64,000 nucleotides of DNA from Triticum aestivum (taxonomy: Eukaryota > Streptophyta > Magnoliopsida > Poales > Poaceae): the NCBI RefSeq assembly GCF_018294505.1, contig NC_057800.1:174358396-174422395 (forward strand), in the 5' to 3' direction. Shown piece by piece: positions 56,106 through 64,000 of the stretch (its first letter is position 1; every line of letters begins with the position of its first letter). The notes beneath the pieces are model-generated. The model was not told the DNA's origin. It saw only the letters and a program-made list of their open reading frames with translations, and searched no databases. Made by a program: the position numbers and the translations under genes.

Positions 56106-57601
56106 GTGGTAAGAAAGGAGATACTAAAGCTCCTTGAGGCAGGTATAATTTATCTCGTTGCTGATAGTCAGTGGGTAAGCCCTGTCCATTGTGTCCCTAA
56201 GAAGGGAGGTATTACTGTTGTTCCTAATGATAAAGATGAATTGATTCCTCAAAGAATTATTACAGGTTATAGAATGGTAATTGATTTCCGCAAATTAAAT
56301 AAGGCTACTAAAAAGATCATTACCCCTTACCTTTTATCGATCAAATTCTAGAAAGATTATCCAAACATACACATTTTTGCTTTCTAGATGGTTATTCTGG
56401 TTTCTCTCAAATACCTGTGTCAGCCAAAGATCAATCAAAGACTACTTTTACATGCCCTTTTGGTACTTTTGCTTATAGACGTATGCCTTTTGGTTTATGT
56501 AATGCACCTGCTACCTTTCAAATATGCATGATGGCTATATTCTCTGACTTTTGTGAAAAGATTTGTGAGGTTTTCATGGACGACTTTTCCGTCTATGGAT
56601 CTTCTTTTGATGATTGCTTGAGCAACCTTGATCGAGTTTTGCAGAGATGTGAAGAAACTAATCTTGTCTTGAATTGGGAAAAGTGTCACTTTATGGTGAA
56701 TGAAGGTATTGTCTTGGGGCATAAAGTTTCTGAAAGAGGTATTGAAGTTGATAAAGCCAAGGTTGATGCTATTGAAAAGATGCCATGTCCCAAGGACATC
56801 AAAGGTATAAGAAGTTTCATTGGTCATGCTGGTTTTTATAGGAGGTTCATTAAGGACTTCTCAAAAATTTCTCAGCCTCTGACTAATTTATTACAAAAAG
56901 ATATACCATTTGTCTTTGATGATGATTGTGTAGAAGCATTTGAAATACTTAAGAAAGCATTGATCTCTGCACCTATTGTTCAGCCACCTGATTGGAATTT
57001 ACCCTTTGAAATTATGTGTGATGCTAGTGATTATGCTGTAGGTGTTTTTCTAGGACAAAGAGTTGATAAGAAACTAAATGTTATTCAATATGCTAGTAAA
57101 ACTCTAGACAATGCTCAAAGAAATTATGCTACTACTGAAAAAGAATTCTTGGCAGTTGTATTTGCTTGTGATAAGTTTAGACCTTATATTGTTGATTCTA
57201 AAGTAACTATTCACACTGATCATGCCGCTATTAAATATCTTATGGAAAAGAAAGATGCTAAACCTAGACTTATTAGATGGGTTCTCTTACTACAAGAATT
57301 TGATTTGCATATTGTTGATAGAAAAGGAGCTGAGAACCCTGTTGCAGACAACTTGTCTAGGTTAGAAAATGTGCTTGATGACCCACTAACTATTGATGAT
57401 AGCTTCCCTGATGAGCAATTAAATGTCATAAATGCCTCTCATACTGCTCCATGGTATGCTGATTATGCTAATTACATTGTCGCTAAGTTTATACCACCTA
57501 GTTTCACATACCAGCAAAAGAAAAAGTTCTTCTATGATTTGAGGCATTACTTTTGGGATGACCCACATCTTTATAAAAGAAGGAGTAGATGGTGTTATTA
57601 G
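56106..57601 (+). pseudogene. E9 reverse transcriptase and RNase H
   Basis: First piece 56106-56351 (EILKLLEAGIIYLVADSQWV, GYRMVIDFRKLNKAT); a shift near 56340 joins 56417-57601 (394 codons). RT motifs [20 protein letters not shown] and the catalytic [10 protein letters not shown], then [14 protein letters not shown] thumb ([19 protein letters not shown]), then RNase H ([47 protein letters not shown]). All RT and RNase H catalytic acids are visible. A single-base shift near 57585 leads to integrase. Only one RNase H is present, as expected outside the Tat lineage. Confidence 0.88.
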
Positions 57602-58794
57602 ACATTGTGTACCTGAGCATGAACAGGAACAGATCCTACGCAAGTGTCACTCCGAAGCTTACGGAGGACACCATGCTGGAGATAGAACTGCCCATAAGGT
57701 ACTGCAATCTGGTTTTTATTGGCCTACTCCCTTCAAGGATGCCCGTAAGTTTGTCTTATCTTGTGATGAATGTCAAAAAATTGGTAATATCAGTAGACAT
57801 CAGGAAATGCCTATGAATTATTCACTTGTTATTGAATCGTTTGATGTTTGGGGCTTTGACTATATGGGACCCTTTCCTTCCTCCAATGGTTATACACATA
57901 TTTTAGTTGCTGTTGATTACATTACTAAGTGGGTAGGAACTATTCCAACTAGTAGTGCTAATCATAACACTTCTATTAAAATTCTTAAAGAAGTTATTTT
58001 CCCAAGATTTGGAGTCCCTTCCTAGATATTTAATGACTGATGGTGGTTCACATTTTATTCATGGTGCTTTCCGTAAAATGCTTGCTAAATATGATGTTAA
58101 TCATAGAATTGCATCTCCTTATCACCCTCAGTTTAGTGGTCAAGTAGAATTGAGTAATAGAGAACTCAAATTAATTTTCCAAAAGACTGTTAATAGGTCT
58201 AGAAAGAATTGGTCCAAGAAACTTGATGATGCATTATGGGCCTATAGAACTGCGTATAAAAATCCTATGGGTATGTCTCCGTATAAAATGGTCTATGGAA
58301 AAGCATGTAACTTACCTCTCGAACTAGAACACAAGGCTTATTGGTCTATTAAAGAACTTAATTATGATTTTAAACTTGCCGGTGAGAAGAGGCTCTTTGA
58401 TATTATCTCACTTGATGAATGGAGAACCCAAGCCTACGAAAATGCCAAGTTGTTTAAAGAAAAAGTTAAAATATGGCATGACAAAAGGATACAAAAGCGT
58501 GAGTTTAATGTAGGTGATTTTGTATTGCTATACAACTCTCGTTTAATATTTTTTGCAGGAAAACTTCTCTCTAAATGGGAAGGTCCCTACGTTATCGAGG
58601 AGGTCTACCGTTCCGGTGCCATAAAGATCAACAACTCCGAAGGCACCAATCCGAAGGTGGTGAACGGTCAAAGAATCAAACATTATATCTCAGGTAATCC
58701 CATAAATGTTGAAACCAATGTTATTGAAACCGTAACCCCGGAGGAATACATAAGGGACACTTTCCAGAATGTTTCAGACTCCAAAAAGGAATAG
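57558..58794 (+). pseudogene. E9 integrase
   Basis: Two pieces: 57558-58025 with the zinc domain (KCHSEAYGGHHAGDRTAHKV, CDECQK) and first Asp (VWGFDYMGPF), then, after a shift near 58020, 57955-58794 with the second Asp (LMTDGGSHF) and Glu (SGQVELSNRELK) 35 residues apart. The C-terminus has KLLSKWEGPYVIEEVY (GPY/F-type). All catalytic residues are present; only the shift separates them. Confidence 0.88.
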
Positions 58795-59121
58795 GTATGT
58801 GGTACGGTAAGCAAACCGACTCCAAAACAGTTTTTAAGGCAATATTTCTCCCTTTTGGAATATTTAGAAAAATAGAAAAATAAGCAGCAGTCTGGGAAGG
58901 ACACGAGGGATCCACGAGGGTGGAGGGCGCGCCCTACCCTACTGGGCGTGCCCCCCTACCTCGTGGGCACCTCGTGTGCTCTCCGGACTCCGTTTTCGTA
59001 CACGATACGTATTTTGGTCGGTAAAAATTCATTATATGACCTCCCAGAGGTTTTGACTCCCGTATCACGCAATTATCTCATGTTTGTGTTTCGAGCTGTT
59101 GTTGCTGCAGATTATTGCAGG
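58795..59121 (+). other. E9 spacer with GC-rich hairpin
   Basis: Non-coding gap between pol and the third ORF. Contains the hairpin module at 58912-58967 (arms CCACGAGGG and CCTCGTGGG, inner GGGCGCGCCC). Its place relative to the next ORF parallels E3. Confidence 0.6.
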
Positions 59122-59577
59122 ATGTCTTCGCAAGAATCAATCGGGGAGAGCCGGGTGTCTCATCCGGCACCGAGATCAACGACAAACAATCATGTTGACC
59201 CCTTTGGGCCAGCAACAGAGGAAGAGATGGAGGCTGATTTGAAGAGGATAGATGCCATGGAAGAGGATCAATAAGTCACTTCCCGCCTCCAAGCTGGATT
59301 CACAATGGGAGAACTGCAGAGCTCAGCTATTCCAAACTCGGTTATCCCTTCCAATGTAAGATTTCTTTCTTATTAGAATATGAAAAAGAGTGTCACTGGT
59401 TCTCCCGCAGCTATGCAGCACCCTTGGGTGCAGGGAGCTTTGGCTGTTACAGGAAAACTCCGAAAGGAAATAATGGACCTCAAGCAGCAAGTCAACAAGC
59501 TTGAGGAGGAGAACCGTATCTTGAGGGGCATCATTGCCAAGAATATCACATCACCATCCCCGAAAAGAGAGACATAA
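59122..59577 (+). pseudogene. E9 third ORF, short coiled-coil protein, broken
   Basis: One frame read through two stops (TAA 59272-59274 and TAG near 59376) gives about 150 residues: an N-terminal Ser/Pro-rich part (MSSQESIGESRVSHPAP), an acidic segment (ATEEEMEADLKRIDAMEEDQ) and a clear coiled coil (RKEIMDLKQQVNKLEEENRI) from 59380. Function unknown. It occupies the place of the ATHILA ORF1-like gene of E3 but shows no obvious similarity to it. Confidence 0.45.
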
Positions 59578-61109
59578 TCACATGGGTATGGGCACTCACT
59601 TGGCAACTACCAAGCTTGGGGGAGTGCCCCGGTATCGTATCACCATCACTTTTATCTTTACCCTTTTTCTTAGTTCGATCCTTTTGGTAACATCTTGATC
59701 TAGTAGAATAAAAGTTTTTAGTATGATCTAGTTGTGAGTTTTGCTTTATAATCCTTCTATGTAATCGAGTCCGTGAGCTATGTAATAAAGATTAGTGTTG
59801 AGTCAAGGGTTGATTATTTTGCCATGATCCTAAGTAAATAAAAGAAAAGAGAAAGAAATAAAAAGAAACAAAGAGATCATGTGAATATTATGGAGAGTAA
59901 TGAGCTCACATAGAAAAAGTATGATGAATAAAAGTTGTTGAGAGTTGACAAGCATAGTTTTGGTCATCGTTGCAATTAATAGGAAGTAATAAAGAAAGAG
60001 AGGTCTTCACATATAGATATACTATCTTGGACATCTTTTATGATTGTGAGCACTCATTAAAATATGACATTCTAAAGAGTTGACATTGGACAAGGAAGAC
60101 AATGTAATGGGTTATGTTTTCTTACATCCGAGATAAATTATATTGTCATGGATCATCCAACATGTTGAGCTTGCCTTTCCCCCTCATGCTAGCCAAATTC
60201 ATTGCACCAAGTAGAGATACTACTTGTGCTTCCAAATACCCTTAAACCAGTTTTGCCATAAGAGTCCACCATACCTACCTATGGATTGAGTAAGATCCAT
60301 CAAGTAAGTTGTCATCGGTGCAAGCAATAAAAATTGCTCTCTAAATATGTATGATTGATTGGTGTGGAGGAAATAAGCTTTATACGATCGTGTGATATGG
60401 AAGTAATAAAAGCGACAGACTGCATAATAAAGGTCCAGATCACAAGTGGCAATATAAAGTGACGTTTTTTCGCATTAAGATTTTGTGCATCCAACCATAA
60501 AAGCACATGACAACCTCTGCTTCCCTCTGCGAAGGGCCTATCTTTTATTTTTATCTCCTACATTGCATAAGAGTCATGGTGATTTTCACCCTTCCTTTTT
60601 ACACTTTATCCTTTGGCAAGCACAATATGTTGGAAAGATCCTGGTATATATGGCTAATTGGATGTGAGTTTTCATGAACTATTACTGTTGACATTACCCT
60701 TGAGGTAAAACGTTGGGAGGCAAAACTATAAGCCCCAATCTTTCTCTGTGTCCGATTAAAACTCCATACCCATAAGTATTGCATGAGTGTCAGCAATTGT
60801 GAAAGGCTATATGATAGTTGAGTATGTGGACTTGCTGAAAAGCTCTTATACATTGACTCTTTCCTATGTTATGATAAATTGCAATTGCTTCAGTGACTGA
60901 GATTATAGTTTGTTAGTTTTCAATGAAGTTTACGATTCATACTTGATATTGTGATTGAATTATTACTCTAGCATTAGAGATTATATGAAAAAGAATTATA
61001 TGATTTGTTGTTCTAAGAATGATCATGATGCCCTCATGTCCATATTTTATTTTTATCGACACCTCTATCTCTAAACATGAGGACAAGCGAGGTCTAAGCT
61101 TGGGGGAAT
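59578..61109 (+). other. E9 3' non-coding region with two polypurine tracts
   Basis: AT-rich, no gene seen. The tract AAGCTTGGGGGA occurs twice, at 59612-59623 just after the third ORF and at 61096-61107 immediately before the 3' LTR. The second is the expected plus-strand primer; the first may be a spare or internal primer. Confidence 0.65.
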
Positions 61110-61604
61110 TGATACGTCCATTTTGCATCATGCTTTTATATCAATATTTATTGCATTATGGGCTGTTATTACACATTATGTTACAATACTTATACCTATT
61201 CTCTCTTATTTTACAAGGTTTACATAAAGAAGGGAGAATGCCGGTAGCTGGGATTCTGGGCTGGAAAAGGAGCAAATATTAGAGACCTATTCTGCACAAC
61301 TCCAAAAGTCCTAAAACTTCACGGAAGATGTTTTCCAAATATATAAAAAATATTGAAAGCAAGAACTTCACCAGGGGGGCCACACCCTGCCCACGAGGGT
61401 GGGGGGCGCGCCCCCCTACCTCGTGGGCCCCTTGGTGGCCCTCCGGTGGCCATCTTCTGCTATATGGAGTCTTTCGATGGAAAAAAAATCATAAGCCATC
61501 TTCTCGGACGAAACTCTGCCGCCACGAGGCGGAACCTTGGCGGAACCAATTTAGGGCTCTGGCGGAGCTGTTCTGCCGGGGAAACTTCCCTCCGGAGGGG
61601 GAAA
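61110..61604 (+). repeat. E9 3' LTR, first 495 bp
   Basis: Begins TGATACGTCCATTTTGC and matches 43695 onward until about 61604, where the sequence changes to unrelated AT-rich repeats. Its hairpin (61390-61427) has lost 17 bp relative to the 5' copy, a loss bounded by GGGCGCGCCC-type short repeats. Confidence 0.85.
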
Positions 61605-61890
61605 CTTCCTTCGAATTCGATGAACATTTATTCAAATTCGATGAACTTTTTTTAAATCCGATGAACTATTTTGAAAATGAATGAATTTTTTTTCAAAATT
61701 CGATGAACTTTTTCCATATCTGATAAACTTTTTCCAAAATCTGATGAACTTTTTTTCAAAATTTAGTAAACTTTTTTTCAAATTTGATTAACTATTTCAA
61801 AAATCAATGAACTTTTTTTCAAATATGATGAACTGTTTTCAAAATCAATGAACTTTTTCAAATTCACAAACTTTTTTTGAATTTCATGAT
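61605..61890. repeat. Degenerate AT-rich tandem repeat (GATGAACTTTTT type)
   Basis: Around twelve imperfect units of roughly 20-27 bp built on GATGAAC, T-run and CAAAAT. No coding content. Starts exactly where the E9 LTR stops matching. Confidence 0.75.
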
Positions 61891-62269
61891 TTTTTTCTGG
61901 AAAAGTCATTGGTCAGATGGTTAGTGGTCAAATGGTCAATGGACAGCTAGTCCATCCAACTGTACGATCGAACTGGACTACGGAGCGAGCGATGCAGGAA
62001 GCAATGGGGGCACCTAGTTAATGAGCGCTTCTTCGGGAGCCTTGCAACGATCAGCGTTACTTGGCGCGCTCTCAGCCATTCGCCACGTGTCGTGCTCTGG
62101 ACGCTCCTTCCGGATTTTGTTTTTTTAATTTTCCGCACCCGTTTTCAGGTTTTTAAACGGTTTTTTTCGGGGGTTTTTGACGTATTGATTTTCTCCCGGT
62201 CTTTCTTAGCTTTTTGATCAAAAAAATCAAAAAAATGCGCAAAAAAAACGCATTTTCTTTTTTCTTCTT
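61891..62269. other. Unclassified DNA
   Basis: No gene found. Short GGTCAAATGG-type repeats at 61908-61945, a GC-richer block to 62110, then T-rich sequence. A small inverted repeat AAAATGCG and CGCATTTT lies at about 62232-62257. It may belong to a non-autonomous Mutator-like element with the flanking repeats, but I see no terminal inverted repeats. Confidence 0.3.
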
Positions 62270-62803
62270 TCGCGGAAGTCACTGTTTTTTTCGCGAGAGG
62301 CACAGTTGTGCTTTAGCGAGAGTCACGGTCGTGCCTTTCGGAAACGAAAAAACGCGTTTTCTGTTTTTTCTTTCGCGAAAGTCACGGTTTTACTTCTGTG
62401 AGAGGCACGGTTGTGCTTTCGCGAGAGTCACAGCCGTGCATCTTGGAAAGGGAAAAGCAAAATGCGTTTTCTATTTTTTTTTGCGAGAGTCACGGTTTTG
62501 CTTCCGCGAGAGGCACGGTTGTGCTTTCGCGAGAGTCACGGCCGTGCCTCTTAGAAAGAGAAAAAATGCGCGATTTTATTTATTTTTTTATTTTGCGAGA
62601 GTCACGGTTTTGCTACCGCAAGAGGCACGGTTATGCTCGCGAGAGTCACGGCCGTGCCTCTCGGAAACGAAAAAAACGTTTTTTGTTTTTTTTTCTTCCA
62701 CGAGAGTCACGATTTTGCTTCCACGAGAGGTACGGGTGTGATTTCGCGAGAGGCACGGGTGTGCCTCTTTCGGAAAAGGAAAAAACCGTGCTCCCGGTTC
62801 GGT
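62270..62803. repeat. Five tandem units of about 110 bp with internal hairpins
   Basis: Units start at about 62270, 62370, 62480, 62593 and 62697, each 100-113 bp. Each has GAGAGTCACGG, GAGAGGCACGG, then CCGTGCCTCT and a poly-purine/poly-T tail. GAGAGGCACGG and CCGTGCCTCTC are reverse complements, so most units can fold into a hairpin. The long open frames across it only reflect the repeat. Confidence 0.8.
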
Positions 62804-63058
62804 TTTTTCGCCCGGTTTTTTTGTGAAAAAAACATCAAAACCTATCAACATGGAATCTAGTTTTGAATATCTCGACGCGAGAAATCCAATGATGAAAACA
62901 GTTCAAAATTTGAACGCATGGTTTAAAAGATAAAACATTTTGAATAAACGGATCTACAAAAAAGGAAAACTCACAGGTTGCGACAAGTGACGCGCTGCAT
63001 GTACGCAACTTGTCGCGATCTGAAAAAATGAAGTGTTCTTTGCAACGAGTACTCCTTA
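62804..63058. other. Unclassified DNA with a 9-bp inverted repeat
   Basis: No gene. GCGACAAGT (62980-62988) and ACTTGTCGC (63008-63016) form a hairpin with a 19-nt loop. Ends at the TTA duplicated by the MITE. Confidence 0.4.
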
Positions 63059-63331
63059 GACTGCTCACAGTGGGGAGTAACATAGAGTAGTAACTTGACG
63101 ATGTTATTATTCTATGTTACTACCTCCATAGTGGGTAGTAACATATGAGTGCTGTCATGAAAGAGTGTATTTATTAGGCAATAGACTCATTATGCCTTGA
63201 AATGTGTGATGTTACAGCAACTAGCTAAATTATCACAAACCCTTTTCTTCTCATTAATTAGCTGCCACATAAATAATCTTGTATTGAAATGTGTAATGTT
63301 ACTAATTAAGATACTCCCGTTATGACTAGTC
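63059..63331. mobile_element. MITE, PIF/Harbinger (Tourist) type
   Basis: 273 bp with imperfect terminal inverted repeats (left GACTGCTCACAGTGGGGAGTA; the right end, reverse-complemented, begins GACTAGTCATAACGGGAGTA) and a 3-bp duplication TTA on both sides (63056-63058, 63332-63334). No coding capacity; it would need a Harbinger transposase in trans. Internal GTAACATA-type short repeats are typical of these MITEs. Confidence 0.72.
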
Positions 63332-63334
63332 TTA

Positions 63335-64000
63335 GTGATTTCGGAAAGCGACCGAGGCGCATGAGCGCCAGTTGCCAACCTTAAGGCGCTCAAAAGGATG
63401 CCCCTTTGCGGCAAAAGGATGCCCCTTCGTACAGGGGACGAACTAATTGGCCGGTCCATGGCCGACACCGCTCGTCTGTAACAGGAAAAAATAAGGGGAC
63501 GAAGAAACTTTCCAGAGGAATCGAACTGCATACCTTTCAGTAATGAGGTCCTGTTGATTGCCATGCGCGAGCTGAGGATTATTACTGACCAATATGCAGC
63601 GCTAATGTCTAAGAACTAACAGAAGTGCCAGAACTCTAACACATTTTGATTTTATTCGAAAAAATCTTGTAAATTATAAACAATTTTCTACAAGTTAAGT
63701 AACGTTCCAAAGTTTGCAGATTTTTCAAATTTGAAACTCCAATTTTTTTGAATATGTGAATAATTTTAAAAACAGAAACATATTTTGAAAATTTCTGAAA
63801 ATATTTTGAAAATGTGAACATTTTTTTGAATCTGTGAATATTTTATAAAAATGCGAATTTTTTTCTGAAAAATACGAACAAATTTTGAAAAATGGAGACA
63901 AATGTGAAATTCCAAAACTTTTTTGAAAATTTGAACAAATTTGAAAACGCAAGTATTTTTTGAAAATCACGAACAAAATTTTAAAAATGTGAACAAATGT
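63335..64000. other. Unclassified DNA ending in AT-rich degenerate repeats
   Basis: No gene. A 16-bp direct repeat CAAAAGGATGCCCCTT occurs twice in 63389-63430. From about 63720 the sequence is a degenerate repeat built on GAACA, T-run and GAAAAT, different in order from the array at 61605. The window ends inside it. Confidence 0.4.

Larger units (their letters stand above)
43695..61604 (+). mobile_element. E9: Athila-lineage Ty3/gypsy retrotransposon, split by E10
   Basis: 5' LTR 43695-44827 plus 53548-53935, tRNA-Asp primer site, gag-protease, RT-RNase H, integrase, a degraded third ORF, polypurine tract, and a 3' LTR from 61110 that stops matching at about 61604. E10 sits in the 5' LTR. 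The bases left of it are ATGTC; the matching copy is not seen because the right end is cut. Few stops and long frames suggest a moderately young copy. E9 abuts E7 at 43694, so it probably inserted into E7. Confidence 0.9.

Noticed and set aside
62270..62803. Possible CRISPR-like array
   Set aside because: Units are contiguous, about 110 bp, diverged, with no spacers, in a plant nuclear context.
62214..62826. Open frames of 175 and 142 codons over the 110-bp repeats
   Set aside because: They only mirror the tandem repeat in several frames at once, with Arg/Ser/Phe-rich low-complexity peptides and no family resemblance.
1..64000. Host genes, rRNA, tRNA or microRNA genes
   Set aside because: None found; all recognisable proteins belong to retrotransposons. 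A low-similarity host gene fragment could still be missed by eye.

Overview
This window is repeat-dense plant DNA that looks like a Triticeae (wheat/barley-type) genome. I found no convincing host protein-coding or RNA gene. Nearly everything is nested LTR retrotransposons of three lineages recognised from their proteins, primer sites and LTR ends: Ty1/copia elements of the Angela/BARE1/WIS type, Ty3/gypsy elements of the Tat lineage (extra archaeal-type RNase H, antisense accessory gene, tRNA-Lys-type primer site) and Ty3/gypsy elements of the Athila lineage (tRNA-Asp-type primer site, third ORF). Lineage names are inferred from domain content; no database was consulted.

Layout. E1 (1-13022, minus): Tat-type gypsy, entering from the left edge in integrase and ending in its 5' LTR; split by E2 (5767-12361, plus), a decayed copia flanked by the 5-bp duplication CCTTC. 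E3 (13023-17993, plus): Athila-type remnant with gag/protease, no RT or integrase, an ATHILA ORF1-like gene and a 3' LTR. E4 (18002-18540): lone Tat-type LTR. E5 (18541-19372): gypsy LTR fragment. E6 (19373-21424): 5' end of a second copia. E7 (21425-26170 and 39920-43694, plus): RT-less Tat-like element. E8 (26171-39914, plus): complete Tat element inside E7, flanked by ATTGG, with 1177-bp LTRs. E9 (43695-61604, plus): Athila element with gag, protease, RT, RNase H and integrase, its 3' LTR cut short. E10 (44828-53542, minus): complete copia inserted in the 5' LTR of E9, flanked by ATGCT. 61605-64000: non-LTR DNA with AT-rich repeats, five tandem units of about 110 bp and a small Harbinger-type MITE.

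How the parts work. In each element the sense polyprotein supplies gag (particle), protease, RT/RNase H (cDNA synthesis primed by a host tRNA) and integrase. All copies are damaged by stops and frameshifts, so each would depend on proteins from intact relatives. The most interesting content is on the opposite strand of E7 and E8: both carry a multi-exon antisense gene with its own TATA box, consensus introns and a putative gypsy-type transposon domain (Pfam PF04195 type). E7 has lost RT, RNase H and integrase yet still carries this antisense gene. Other leads are a recurrent GC-rich hairpin shared by Athila LTRs and the DNA upstream of their third ORF, a duplicated polypurine tract in E9, a CHHC gag knuckle in all three Tat elements, and repeated CAG-to-TAG stop mutations that fit CHG-methylation decay.
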